Shown here: positions 1-11,950 of the stretch, in pieces
Numbering within the stretch: the first letter of the stretch is position 1
How the letters are laid out: each line of letters begins with the position of its first letter
From: Dermacentor variabilis
Lineage: Eukaryota > Arthropoda > Arachnida > Ixodida > Ixodidae
DNA: 64,000 bases
Assembly: GCF_050947875.1 (NCBI RefSeq)
Contig: NC_134569.1
Location: 39,487,777-39,551,776, forward strand
Direction of reading: 5' to 3'
Notes under the pieces: model-generated
What the model was told of the DNA's origin: nothing
Database searches by the model: none
What the model saw: only the letters and a program-made list of their open reading frames with translations
Made by a program: the position numbers and the translations under genes

Positions 1-1569
1 ACTCACGCCTAGAATGTAGCGAAAAACTGTGACGCCGTCCTTTTCTTTTTCTTCCTTGAAACGGCAATCACGAGCCGACACATCGCTGCGTGCAATGCCT
101 GATGTGACGTCTCTTACAACATCTTCTATTACATTCTTTATAATGTCAGCCATTTTACTATCCACTTTAGCGACATCCTACTTACGTTTACACTTTAATA
201 ACACGCGTTCATGCCATGTCAAAACAAAGCTATTTTTTAAGAAACGTGTTTCGAAATTGCAGTTATTTTTTCTAAAGACAGCATTTCATATCACGTCTTT
301 AAACATTGAAGTCGTTTTTTTATGAAGGCAGTTCTCATTACATTTCTTGTCTAAATTAAGGTTATTTTCTGCTAACATCATTTTTCAGTGTGTAGCGGCG
401 CGCCTATTGCCTCCAAAGCCGGCGCAAAGGTAGAGGACCCGCGTGGTGGTAGCGCGGGAACACAACCCGCTGAGGCGCCCGACCTGGGCGGCCACGGTGT
501 CCGCCGCTCCCGAGAAGCCGCAGCACCATGGCTGGCCAGCCTAAATAAACCGTGGCTACGGCAGCGCTACCTCTTCGCACCGCCTGCCACAACCCGGTGA
601 CCCGGACGACCGACTCATAAATGCAAAGCCAATGGTCTATCTTTATGCTCTTTTCTGGACACATTTAAATAGAATGTAATCACCCACTAACACTTTTCCT
701 CTAAAGGAAGTTTTCAGTGGGACGGAATTCGACAATGCTCTATTTTTCTAGGACCGTTTCTAAGAAACGCGGAGGTAATGTTGTTCTCACTTTGTAAGCC
801 GGAAATTAGCGCATGTTTTCTTTTTTTATATAGTGAAGAATAACTTAATGCACACACGTACATAAATGTAGTGCGAAAACTCTCGCCTAAAACGAACGAC
901 GGCTTGCGGTGAACATGCTGAATTTATGTTAGCATTCTAGTTGCCCTGAAATAAATCAAAGCGAACTACAGTACTTGCATGCTTTCTCACACAACTCGTA
1001 CCCCCCCCCCCCCCCTGTTGCTTCAAGAGTAAGGATGGAATTTAAAGCTTTAACGTTGTGAAGAACTTAAGGACTTATCACTATTGACCATCACCAAGCT
1101 ATTAGCTACGACACATATGCCATTTCGTTAAGCAAGTAAGTATTTAATGCTGTTACTGAACGTACAGCTCAGAATAACAGTCCTCGACCCGCCTCCTTTT
1201 TCTCTTCCCACGCTGCAATGAGGGTATCGTCTGGTTGTGACATTGATGGTATCCAGGAGTTACGATCGCCCAAAGGCATGTAAATTGGAAAACGCTCTTA
1301 CATGGAAGAGAGGTTTTGTGATGTTCCCTGGACGTTAACCATACGACACCTTTCTAGCCCGATTTGTTGTGCAGAGTACAATAGTAGAGTTTCTAATAAT
1401 ATTTCTGTAGTATTTGTTTGACATACTGCCGGGGCCTACATTTGAGGCCTTAGGCAGGAATGAGCACAGAAGTAGTAGAGTGGAAGATATAAACAAACAA
1501 ACGCAAGCAAAATACAACAGCATGCCATTAAACATATATATGCCCGGAAACAAAATAAGACAAATTAAC
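1..1569. other. intergenic, no supported gene
   Basis: No open frame here resembles a known family. The stretch is AT-rich apart from a GC-rich block (about 395-620) and a run of 15 C (1001-1015). Confidence 0.6.
395..625 (+). repeat. GC-rich block, possible LTR end fragment
   Basis: A GC-rich island in AT-rich surroundings contains an AATAAA signal (about 544-549) and then CCCGGTGACCCGGACG (about 594-609). In arthropod LTR retrotransposons a GGTGACCC-type sequence often follows the U5/primer-binding boundary, so this may be the end of a decayed LTR. I see no second LTR and no gag or pol nearby. It could equally be an unrelated GC-rich repeat. Confidence 0.25.
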
Positions 1570-1574
1570 TAGGC

Positions 1575-2548
1575 GTACGAGAAGCACAAGTGAACGGGTG
1601 ATATAAATTGACCATTCCGGAAAATTTACGGTAAACGTAATGAATTTCCCAAACTCTATTTCGTAGTGATAATATTTTTATGCCATTCTTATTCTGCGAA
1701 CATATTACTTGATTTGAAGAAAAAAATACACAGGGTTTGGCTGCGCCAACCACGGAATGTGGCGCGAAAGCCCTTTTTCTTAGACCAAAATAGACATTTT
1801 CTTGTGCCAAGTTAGGCATTGCTAGGCCTTTGTTTGACCGGTTGCTAATTAAATTGCTTGCAGTCGAAATGCCGTTGTTAACCTGCTTTGTTTTTGTACA
1901 CATGGTACTCATATATAGTCATGCACACTGGGTTACATAATGCATACAGGGTTACTCGGTGGACACAGGAGGAGGAGGACTGCAGACTTACACAAAGACG
2001 GTTTTGTGGTTTCACGTCGTGCTGGGCAGTAGAGTAGCCTCCGCACTTGCATGAAGGCTACGCGATGGGAAATCATGCGCTCCACTATATAGCTGAGGCG
2101 GGCAGGCTTGGGCGGATATTTATAACCATTGCTCGTAGAGTAAACAGGCACTTTAGTTAGGGCAAACGAAGACTTACCCGTTATACCCGCCTTAAACGAA
2201 GATAGTTCTTCAACGTCAAAAAAGGCTGCATACATGGGGGCCATGACGCAGTCCAAGTACTTCTTGTGCCACAGTCTGTCCACACACAGAACACACAGAG
2301 CCAAACGGGTTATCGATGAAGTCCCGCTTGAAGATGGCCGTAGCAGCCGTTGCCAAAGACGTTCCTCAGCCTTTCGATGCTAGTGTGCAACCTCCGCAGC
2401 CAGTCGGGCTTGCTGCTGTTCATCGGTTTTTACAGCGCGCTTGGCATGCTTGTCCAAACTATCGTTCTCTAATCGCTTCTGTTCTTCATCGTCAGTTTCG
2501 CTGGCATGTTTCAACGCCATGAATTAATCGTCTTCTTTGTTGCTGTAG

Positions 2549-2586
<38 letters not shown>

Positions 2587-2752
2587 CTCCTGTTGTTGTT
2601 CACTTTTCACCTTGATTTCGCACATGCGCACTCGGGCATATGTGTGAAAACAAGAAGAAGCTGTGCACGCGAAACGCGCGTATGAAGAGGCTCCACACAA
2701 GAAAAGGTGAAATCCAGGTTGGTAGGCTAGTAGTGCTTTCGCACTAGAAAAG
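1575..2752 (-). repeat. dispersed repeat copy A with decayed STPR-like coding
   Basis: This stretch is similar over about 1.2 kb to 17535-18764. Shared blocks include the segment around GCATTGCTAGGCC, the segment around GGGTTACTCGGTG, and the end block GGTAGGCTAGTAGTGCT. Read on the minus strand from 2521 it encodes a charged 23-residue periodic peptide of the form KRAVKTDEQQQARLAAEVAH, interrupted by a stop, followed by a frame containing RLWHKKYLDCVMAPMYA that recurs in copy B as RLWHKEDLDCVAAPMYA. The 23-residue period with ARLAA cores resembles the STPR (score-and-three peptide repeat) domain of arthropod DNA-binding proteins. Both copies have stops and frameshifts, so neither is likely to be a working gene. 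Mobile element versus old segmental duplication is not settled. Confidence 0.6.
2543..2588. repeat. (GTT)n microsatellite
   Basis: About 14 uninterrupted GTT units lie within repeat copy A and are absent from copy B, so the expansion postdates their separation or was lost from copy B. Confidence 0.9.
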
Positions 2753-2759
2753 CTGCTCT

Positions 2760-3184
2760 TGAAGGTAGCTTTCCCTAAATGCATGCCATATTATGTGGTG
2801 CCTGGAACTAGCAGAGGTTGTCTTTCTCGTCAGTGGGCTGCCACATTTGGCCGGACTGCACAAAACTGCCGGACTGCATTTGACTGCACAAAAGGAAAAG
2901 CGCGGAGGCGCGTAGTCGTACTCGCAAGCAAAGTCGCAGTCACTCTCCGAGAAGAACTCGTTCGGGATTGTGGGTTAGAGGGTTTAACTTTGCAGTTCGT
3001 GAAAGTATAAAAAATGTAAATGTCATCATACTACCTTTTCAAAACCACACAGAACATGGTATGTCACAACGCGCGCGGCCACAGAGAGAAACTCATGAGC
3101 TCGATACGATCTGAATAACATCGGCTGCGATAGCATCTAAAATGCAACATGTTTATTCACTTGGAAAAAAGATTCTTGCGATGT
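2760..3184. other. unassigned sequence
   Basis: The short open frames here resemble no family and have no supporting splice or codon signal. I see nothing else. Confidence 0.5.
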
Positions 3185-3360
3185 AAACATTGCAGCGGTG
3201 GCGGTAGATAAGGAGTTCCAGTTCGCGGTTCTCCAGAGCAACACGAGGTCAAGGGTTCAATTCGAGGTCGCGATGGCCAAATTGCTATTTGGGCTGGATG
3301 CAAAACAACGTTCTTGTACTGAGAGTATGGTTCTGGTTGAACTCTGTAATGCCGAAGCAC
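3185..3360 (+). mobile_element. old tRNA-derived SINE copy
   Basis: The segment reads like a worn copy of the SINE at 21267-21565. It has an A-box-like TGGCGGTAGATAAGG, then CACGAGGTCAAGGGTTCAA (B-box like), a GATGGCC stretch where the better copy has its GC-rich linker, and GATGCAAAACAACG where intact copies have the AAATGCAAAAACG block. Divergence is high and the 3' limit is uncertain. Confidence 0.45.
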
Positions 3361-4780
3361 AGTTCTACAACAACAAAATTGGAACACATTGTTCATCTTT
3401 ATATCTGGCCATGAGATTTCGTCAAAAAGAGAACAATGAAATGTTATCTTAGTTAGATTAGTATAGAGGTGATTTTTCAGTAATTGGTTTGTTGAACTAT
3501 CCACATCTAAAAGTTCACTCCAGCATATCAAAAACAGAACCATGTGGTTTGCGGTAATTTTCCCGCGCATTCCGAGGCATCAAACGCAGCATAGCGTGTA
3601 TCCTATACGTTGGTCGTTGCAGGGTTAAGAGCCCCAGCTTCGGTTTCCAAAATTAGACCGGAACGCTCCGCTGCGGTGCCTCATCATCATACCCTCTGCA
3701 TTTCATCAGGACGTAAGCCACATAGGTCAATCGTCACGTTGGGAACAACATTAAGGTGGGAGCAGAAGCATCAACCAACTCACAGCTCTCCAAAGCATCG
3801 CCGTCGCGATGGCTCCCGGCGCGAGCCGTATACACACGTACTGACGAGCGGCAACGCTCGTGGCAACACAATGTCCCGAGGTTCTGAAGGCCATCTCGGT
3901 GCACCCGTGCCCGCTGTGATCATTGGTAACGGCACGATTTCGCCGCGCGCGCTCCTCCGATAGCCTCTCTCGCCATTTCCGCTGATGGCGATGAGATGAC
4001 GGTGCGCAGCGGGCTGGAAGCCTCATCAGCACAGTTCCGTGCAGCGTGGAACCAGCAGCAGCGAAGTGAACGTTATTTATGCCGATGAGGTGAAATGATG
4101 CTACCCGAATTTACGTCAAATAGTACATTTACCAGAGTGCCTCATTTGGCCCTTCCCCCTATTCATACTCTCTCTCTCTCGCTATCTCTCTTACCTGCGG
4201 TTCTGTTCTTTTGTGTTTGTAAAATTTAATGCTCGTCGCAGCGATTCGCTTAGACGGGAAGGCAATGGCGTTCTGTAGTGGGCACGAGGACGAAACTTCG
4301 ATTCGCTGCCTCTGGGATTGAAATGGAGAAGTGTTTATGTACCGAGATTCAAGTGGGAGCTACAGAGTCGCAATTATTCAGAACTAATCAAGAGACTACT
4401 TCCCTCCTTCTCCCTTACACACTCCCTCCCTCTATTACAACGTCTCTCATATTTCCTGTGTCGAACGTCATAGCCTCTCAATAAAAAAAAGAGAGATAAG
4501 TTAATGCCGTTGGTTGGCAGAAGGAGTACATCTAGTGATTAATGTGGCAAAGCACAGAGATCGAGCACTGATAATGATGCCAAGAAATTGGGACCCGTTT
4601 TCACAAGGCTGCTCTTTAGTAAGTGTTTTTTGCCAATGGCAGGGCGCCTCTGCTAATAGTATGTTCAGTGTTAGGTTTGACTGAAATGTCTTCTTACAAA
4701 TAATTCTAACGGAACAGTGTTGTGTGAATACGGGCCCAGATCGCTCCGTGCAGCTGAGCAATGAGTGAATTGCACGTAAG
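3361..4780. other. unassigned sequence with CT-rich tracts
   Basis: There are CT-rich tracts near 4168-4192 and 4396-4450 and an A-rich stretch following AATAAA near 4481. These could be remnants of retroelement 3' ends. No reading frame can be supported. Confidence 0.4.
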
Positions 4781-4789
4781 CGAACCTCT

Positions 4790-5350
4790 TTGGACCTCTC
4801 TGATGCCTATTTGGGTCCCTGGGTATGGGCCAGAAGGCGTGTGCCGCTCTTCAATGAACATCTATGACCCCAGCTTGGGTAACTAGGCATGTGTCAATGA
4901 GAATTTCCCGCTCTAGGATGAAGAAAAAGATCCTTTAATTTTATTCGATGCTGGGTAGAATCGAGCCCGCGTCACAAGGGTTCATCAAGGGCAGCAACAC
5001 GACGCTTTAGCAGGCTGCGGCACAAATGCACTGTGTATGTGGTGCTCTTCAATGAGCATCTCACTAACTAGGGTCACGCAGTATGTGCCACTGTGTGTGG
5101 GGCAGGCGAGGGAACAATTCTCGGCGTTTGCAGGCCCCGGCGCGCCATGCTTCTCGTCTCGGAGGCTACGCGCGGGCTTCTCAGTGGTGCCACTAGATGG
5201 CGCAGCGTGTCCAGAAAGAAGTGCGAGGGAGAAGCCCGGTTGCTGCATCACATGTTTCTCAGCGTTCGCACACACCGGCGTGCCATGCATTTCGGAGCCC
5301 ACGCACAGGCTTCGCGGCGGCTCCCCTATGTGGCGCCGAGTGTTCATAGG
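4790..5350. repeat. degenerate tandem repeat block
   Basis: Two diverged units of about 100-140 bp stand side by side. TTCTCGGCGTTTGCAGGCCC (from about 5118) corresponds to TTCTCAGCGTTCGCACACAC (from about 5257), and both continue with CGCCATGC or TGCCATGC and later a TGGCGC motif. Upstream, CTCTTCAATGAACATCT (about 4849) recurs as CTCTTCAATGAGCATCT (about 5045). Several overlapping open frames on both strands cross it, which is expected of a GC-rich repeat and does not indicate a gene. Confidence 0.55.
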
Positions 5351-5399
5351 GAAGCGCGACAGAGGAATCCCGCTGCAATACACATCTCATACATAACTC

Positions 5400-6060
5400 G
5401 TTTCAACGGTGGCAATACGTTGTGTTGCGATATTGATTCAATGCTAAACACATTGCCGTCGACAGTCATCGTGAGATGAGTTCTGTCAATTTGGGTTATT
5501 CAGGTCATTAGACACTCATAACTTAATAATCTGCCTTTTTAGCAGCCTGTGGTGAGAGTTACGGAAGGACAAGATTTGTTTCTTGAGGTGAGGTTCATAG
5601 CATCAACACACACGCTTTATATTCGATGGTAGACGTAAGTAAATATACTGGGTAGCGATGCTGTCACTGACAATTCATGGGTCAACATAGGAGGCATCCA
5701 ATACCGTAGGAACATTTGCATCAAATGTGTGGCAGAGTTGCCAAGAGATGTCGGGTCCCATTGAGAACATATATAAACATCGTCCAGAAATTGAAACACC
5801 TTGCCATAACTTGAATTATCAATGTGAACGGCAACGTGACCAGTACGAAAGCAATCTGTCCATTTATGGCAGCCAGGACAAACGTTGCTCAGTGCAAAGG
5901 CAATGCACGAGTCTGTTCATATCACGTATTTGGGGCAAGTCAGAACTCCCAATTTTTTTATTAAAGCAAAGTTTTCTTTGGCTACTCCCCATTGTCTACA
6001 TTTCAATGTGTTCACAGCGCCATATTTCAAGCTTTCCTTTTCTTTCCTGCTCTTTTCCAG
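5400..6060. other. upstream sequence of the GPCR gene
   Basis: No gene is supported. The stretch ends in a strong polypyrimidine tract and AG (6031-6060), so it is probably the end of an intron inside the 5' untranslated part of the GPCR transcript. Confidence 0.5.
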
Positions 6061-6151
6061 AAAGTTTGTTCACCTCGTACATCGAAGCCACGTATAAAGC
6101 TGGCGAGATGGTCGGCATGAGGCTGACTACCACACAAAATAACTAAAGGCA

Positions 6152-6934
6152 ATGCCGGATAGCAGCCCCAACGCTCCCAGCTATGCCGACACACTGGGAA
6201 ATGTCTCCGTCAACCTCTCCCTGCAACTCACCGGTCGTGTCGGCGGCGGTCAAGACCAAAGCACTGTATTCGGGCCACAGTACCACGGTCAGGTGCGAAT
6301 CACCATAATCCTCGTCATGATCGCCTTCTCGGTCACGGGAAACAGCGTCGTCTGCTGGCGGCTACTGCGTAACCATAGGCGTCGTCGCTACCAGAAGGCG
6401 CACGTTCTGTTCCTGAACTTGGCCGTGGCCGATCTTCTGGTCACCACGGTCACGATGACCTCGCAAACGGTATGGGAGATAATGGGTCGCTCCTGGATCG
6501 CTGGCGACGCCTTCTGCCGCGTCTTCAAGGTGCTGCAGACGTTCGCGCTCGCCTCTTCCACATACATGATCGTGGCCATCGCCCTGGACAGGCACTTCGC
6601 CATCGTGTACCCGCTAGCCAGGTGCCCCACGCCTTCTCGCCTCGCCGCAGCCGCCTGGGTCGCTTCGCTGTTGCCATCGCTGCCCAACCTGTACGTGTTC
6701 CGTCTAGTGGACGCTGGTAAGGGGACCAGCTACTGCGCGTCCCTGTTCTACGCCCACAAGACGGTCTCGCCACTTCCTCGTCAGCTGTACATGACCTCCG
6801 TGTTCTTGGCCGTATTTGTGCTCCCACTGATCCTGCTCGTTGCCTTGTACGGTCGAATCCTTGTCGAGATCTGGCAGCAGAGCTCGGCACTCAAGAACAG
6901 GCACCAGACGACCTCAGCACTCCCCAAGGCCAAG
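6152..6934 (+). CDS. class A neuropeptide GPCR, coding exon 1 (residues 1-261)
   Basis: A plasma-membrane receptor of the rhodopsin class that should couple a peptide ligand to G proteins. This exon encodes an extracellular N-terminus with two N-glycosylation sites (NVS 17-19, NLS 21-23). It also encodes TM1 (about 49-70, GNSVV 63-67), TM2 (about 84-107, NLAVAD 89-94), TM3 (about 121-143), TM4 (about 163-180) and TM5 (about 213-234). C122 and C195 can form the usual TM3-ECL2 disulfide. The TM3 end reads DRH (146-148) instead of DRY. The ATG at 6152 has an in-frame TAA at 6140-6142, so it is the natural start. A polypyrimidine-AG at 6031-6060 suggests this exon starts at 6061 with 91 nt of 5' UTR. 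The exon ends at AAG|GTACGG in phase 0. The overall pattern is closest, from memory, to vasopressin/CCAP/GnRH-type receptors; the ligand cannot be assigned. Confidence 0.9.
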
Positions 6935-8272
6935 GTACGGTATTCTTTTTGCTGGCTGTTTTTCCATTTCACTTTTCTGTAGCTGTCTATCGAGTCACGC
7001 GTATAACTAAAATGCATTGTTCCTATAACCCTAAACACTTTAGTATAGTCGAGTACGTTAAGTTTGCATTAACGCGTACCATGCCCCCGACGTACGCGCA
7101 CGTGTGAAAATGTGAACACGTGTGCAATGTGAAGCGAACAAACAAAGACACCAAGGACAACATTGGGGAAATTACTTCTACTTACTAATTGAATTAAAGA
7201 AATCATAAATTAATGGTAATGAAAGTGCATGAAAAAACAACTTACTGCAGTTGGGGAACGATCCCACGTCTTCGCATTACGCGTGCCAAATCAGACACGC
7301 CTGTGCACATTATTTCGTGATCCCCCTCCCGCCCTATAAGGCTACAGAAGCGGTCTGCGCACGACTACGGAGAATTTTTTCGGAAAATGCTGACCAAACG
7401 CCCGGTTGTAGATGAGCCAAATTAAATTTCCTTCTTGTTTGGAACACCTGGCTCATGTTTCCCTCACCAATGTTAGCAGCAAGGCGTAACCGCTACAAGT
7501 TACAGAGTGCTCAATATTTAATAAGCTACATATATTAAGCATGCACGAACAATAGCACTAAGCTGTAGTAAAAATAAAGAGGCGTTGATGAAAACACACA
7601 GATGCGTCCTAGCAACCATAATAAAAGCAATAACAGAAACAGTTACGTGAGTGAAATGGCCTACACATACAAACAAAGGAAATAGCGGCAGAAAAACACC
7701 AAAGTAATGCGAAAGCATCTGTGCGCGGACGTGTTCGTAGAAGGGTGACATTTGTTCCGGCAAGAATTCGCGGGCATGCTTTTTACTACAGCATTCTTAG
7801 ATTTTTTCCCGCATTCCGGCTTTGGTGGGTACGGAAACCGTATATGTTACTTGTTACGTACAATGAAATTGAGAAATTATGACAGAAAAGCAGCCCTGAA
7901 AGAGAGGACAAGATAAGAAGGGGCACACTGACACTGCTCGTTCTATTCCTTTAGCGCTGGTTTTCTGTCATCATGAACCAGCTAGCCCACCAGTCGGTTC
8001 TTGCGAACTTGAGAACCCCGGTTCATGACAAGGTTCCTCTAGGCAAAACTTAGGCGGGAATCATAAACAGCGTGTATGTTACGCTTTGGGTCATTTTTCA
8101 TCCTATTCCGCAACCACCCTCCCCTACTTTTTACCTTGGTCACTTAATGCTTTGTGTTAACATACTAGCTTCTATATGATTTTGCTCCGAGTGCCGTACA
8201 CTCTGTTATCTGAGCAGCATCGACTCACTCTGCATCCTTGACCGGTTTTTGTTGTTCACTCTTTTTTTTCAG
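6935..8272 (+). other. GPCR intron (1338 bp)
   Basis: The donor is GTACGG and the acceptor follows a run of eight T then CAG at 8262-8272. The phase is 0. It interrupts intracellular loop 3 just before TM6. A region near 7880-8010 resembles dispersed tick repeat sequence, but I cannot delimit an element. No coding is seen inside. Confidence 0.85.
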
Positions 8273-8695
8273 GTCAAGACTGTCAAGCTGACGGCAGCCA
8301 TCTTCGCTGCCTTCTTGGTGACCAACGTGCCCTACGTGGTCCAGGAGCTGGCCCTCGCTTTCGCCGCTTCCAGCGTCTCCCTGGATCGAAACGTGGTGGC
8401 CCTGTTCGGCGTCATCTCGGCCTCCAACAGCGCCATAAACCCGTTCATCTTCCTCTTCTTCCAAAAGAAGAGCAGCAGCTCGAAGCGGAGGAGGCGCTTC
8501 GTGATGCCCTTCCGCAAAGACACCGTCGCTGAGGGAAAACACGGGGCAAGCTGCTCCAGCTGTCGGAACAGCGGCGGTGGTCCCGATCGCTACACCAGCT
8601 CGACGAAGAGTCAGTCGACCGTCTACACCGTGTCAACGAGAGACACAAATCAACGGTCGCCCTCCTCGGAACAGAGTGCCGATCAAAACACATAA
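8273..8695 (+). CDS. class A neuropeptide GPCR, coding exon 2 (residues 262-401)
   Basis: This exon joins in frame after residue K261 and supplies TM6 (about 265-288), TM7 (about 301-323) and a 75-80 residue Ser-rich cytoplasmic tail. The TM7 motif SNSAINPFIF (312-321) has F where class A receptors have Y in NPxxY. In TM6 the usual CWxP is TNVP (278-281), so the toggle tryptophan is absent. The tail begins with basic KKSSSSKRRRR and is rich in Ser/Thr, suiting arrestin or kinase regulation (inference). The stop is TAA at 8693-8695; I see no clear AATAAA close behind. The total of about 401 aa is normal for the class. The pairing of exons rests on frame, splice sites and continuity of the seven-helix fold. 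Confidence 0.9.
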   Translation, partial: VKTVKLTAAIFAAFLVTNVPYVVQELALAFAASSVSLDRNVVALFGVISASNSAINPFIFLFFQKKSSSSKRRRRFVMPFRKDTVAEGKHGASCSSCRNSGGGPDRYTSSTKSQSTVYTVSTRDTNQRSPSSEQSADQNT

Positions 8696-11600
8696 TCGGT
8701 GCTCCAGTGATGCTCGTGGAGTTAACTTTTTTGATGATGCTTTCACGAACCACCCATCGTAATCACTTGTTACTGTCGTGCATGTTCTTCTGTTCAAGAT
8801 ATTTATGAACAGCAAGGAGTAAAAAAAGAAACGAAAATGTAATGGCGTCCAACGATGTACCGTGACTGGCTGTGAAAACCTCTCCTGCCCCATTTCAGAC
8901 TCACCTACTCAATAGCGGTGCGCGAATTGCGGTAGCCCTGAGGTATAAGATGAAAAAAAAAAGGAAACAATACTCAGAATCGAAATATGCGCACCTTCTC
9001 ACACTCAGGAGCAGCTTATTCCTTGTACCTGAATTCTCACCCTTTATCAGCAGCACGTATGGCGCGCTATACTATAAGTTTCATACACAGAAGGCCACGT
9101 TGGGAAGGTCAGGGAGACATCTCGCACTGCTCGCATACGCGACCAAAACGTAGCTAGTCAGATCTGAGATCATTATAAAAATATGACGTCGGGGAATTCG
9201 ACGTAACATGAAGTCTGATACCATTACGTAGCATACTATGACGTAACAACTGCATGAAATGAGCCTGCTTGTCACGGAGCGAGTGCAGTGGCACGTTTCT
9301 GCGACCAGCGACAGCTTGCGCTCGTGCTCAAAACATAGCATTTCGCATACCATAAGCACAAAGGCGCACGAATTACGCGTGCTTTGACATCACCTTACTT
9401 CCGCGAGTCGTAGTTGTAATATATTGGGTGGTTATTCCGCATAAAGCGTCGGAAGATCAATAACAACTGCACTGCCAAAATCTTGGAGCGATAGTTCTAC
9501 GAGAGGACTACTTGCGTGTAGCGTATTTTTTTTTCTTCACAATTTCAGTGGTGGTGGTAGCAACATTATTGCAGCAGAAGGGGGAGGAAGGTACCGATGA
9601 CTCACGCCATAAGTAGCGGCATTCAGAAGTACGCAGTACGCGAAAATTCGCCGATTCGCGCGCGGCGTCGGGATACCTAACACAGTTGCTTCTCAGTTGA
9701 AATGTCTTATTCCAAATTTTGGCTGCCAAATTGAGGGTGCGGCCCTTACACGAGTCTATACGTAGCTGCCGCGGCGTTGCCTGACCAGTATGAAACGGTG
9801 TGTAGGTATCCGTAGATTCTTACGCGCCGAAAGCGTCGATAACTTTTATGGAAGCGGTGTTACCCCAATTTTGACAACGTACACTCAAAAATTGATGGCA
9901 CATGGCTTGCGTGCTGGCACATCATATTCGGCGGACGTTGGGGAATAGCTGACCGATTTTCCTATAGATGAGCTTCGCTTGTTGCCTTCAGAATGCCACG
10001 GTGCTGAGGAGCACTATGTACATATCAGACCTCAACGCGACATGATCGGACTCTCAAGCGCTAGAATGTGCAAACGCATTCTCGTCGTTTGACATGGCGT
10101 TTCGCGAGAGATTGACATGCTGCCAACGAACTGCATCAAAGCGTTGTTGGCTGCAAAAATAAATTAATAAAGGTTTATTTGTCCACACTCTAGCACTGGT
10201 CTGGTTGAATTCATTTCCTGTTTCTTTTTAATTCTCTTTTGCAAGAGAAACGCAGTTCCTGTATGTAGTTCAACAATAAGTAAGCCAAACGTTGCCACTC
10301 TATGACGTCATAAATAGTCTGTACAGGAATAATCAGATGACTCTGTGACCATTTTTTACCTTTTACTTAGTTATGCGGCCATTTCCAGCCTGCAGAATCG
10401 CTGACGATCACGTATATTATAAGGGCATGAAATATGTGCTTAAACTTGTGCACAATATGTAAAATAAACATTCCCAAAATATTCTCTCCTTTGGGGCTTC
10501 TGCATTGGGCTTTATCCACAGGAACATCTGTACGGATAATTGCGAATTCCCCTGTGTCCATGTTGGTTTTTCTGAACCAATTCGCAAAATTGCCGGTTGC
10601 ATTTGAAGTTATTTTAATACAGCCAGATTTGCTGTCTATATGTAAACCGAACTTTTTAAAAAATCAGCCTTTATATAGTTAGTCTATTTCCACATTATTT
10701 GCTGAACTTTCAACTTACCCTGCCTTGCTCACTCTATTAAGTTTTCTCTCCCCTCCTCTCTTTAACCACCGGCTTCTTGGAGAATCCTGCGTAGTAGGTA
10801 AGCGCCGTGGAATCAGGAGCAAGAAAGCAAGCAATGTTACAGAAGGTGGTGATGTAAGTTATGTCTATGATGGAAGTATCGCGTGAAGGAATGGGCTTCC
10901 AGTGTGTATGCAGCACTCTCTAATCGCGGGCTCTGCCGCAAAGATATTAGTACATTTAGACAAAAAGTAGGCGCGTGCCATGGGGAGTTACGGAAGTATC
11001 ATCTTTAATGGCTCATGAAACGCTGTTTTTCTAGGTCGACAGGAAGCGAATAAGTTGTAATGCAAAACTCCTGTTTTCGGAGAGTCGTCGGCCAGTTCAC
11101 GGCCAGCGCGTGCGGAACCACAGCCATGCCCGCACGTCCGAATGTCTGTCTCGGTTACGGGATGTTCGGGGTTCGAAACCCACCAAAAACGGTAAGGATG
11201 GCACGCTCACGCGTACCACGACGGGTCACTCGGCTTTCTTCACGGCTGAACCACGTATGTGAGATGACACCGCCATTCGGATTCCTTGAAACCCTAAGGC
11301 ACCGACAGCCTCGACCATCACGACGGCGTGCAAGTGATGAAACCTCGACCATTCCAGGCGCCAATCAAAGGACACCACACGTGAACTGAAAGGCGTCGTA
11401 GTTTCAGTGCGTTTTTCTCTTTTCCCCCGAATAAAGTTTGTTCCTCCTGTTTCTCCTCCGACTTCCCTGCGTACTTACAGCAAGGTGTGTTTTGTCCATG
11501 TTTAGAAAAGCCTACTCTGCGTTTCTCTGGTACGAGAAATGCTCAGCTGCAAAAATGTAACATATGAGCACTGTGTCGCAACCGTTACGGCTATGGGCAG

Positions 11601-11903
11601 CAGCATAAAGCTACTATAACATTACTTCGTGCTTTTGGCAATCCGGAATATGTACAGCAGGGCCAGTGGTGTGCTCGCATCAGTGTGTTGCATGGTCACA
11701 AAAGCGCCTTAACGCCGTTTAACTTATTGAGAAAATATTCTTGCGCTCCTATTCTTTCTATATTTCATATTTTGTTGCATATAACAAAGAAATGTCCTAT
11801 CATGCGTTGATTCCACAAGTTGAGGTCATGGTCACTTTCTTTTTTTCACCAAAGTTTGGTAGAGCGGCACATACTAGTGCTGACAAAGGAGGTTGAAGGA
11901 GTG

Positions 11904-11950
11904 CGTGCTCGTGCTCGTGCACAAGCTCGTGCTCGTGCTTGTGCTCGTGG
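11904..11950. repeat. (GTGCTC)n imperfect hexamer repeat
   Basis: About seven hexamer units GTGCTC, with GTGCAC and GTGCTT variants, are followed by poorly conserved sequence. All three forward frames through it are open, so coding should not be inferred from that. Confidence 0.85.

Noticed and set aside
6362..6904. Several minus-strand frames over the GPCR exon
   Set aside because: They are antisense shadows of a GC-rich coding exon whose + strand translation has a complete receptor fold.
11060..11389. Basic 109-codon frame followed by AATAAA
   Set aside because: Possible terminal exon, but no splice partner, domain or repeat context supports it.
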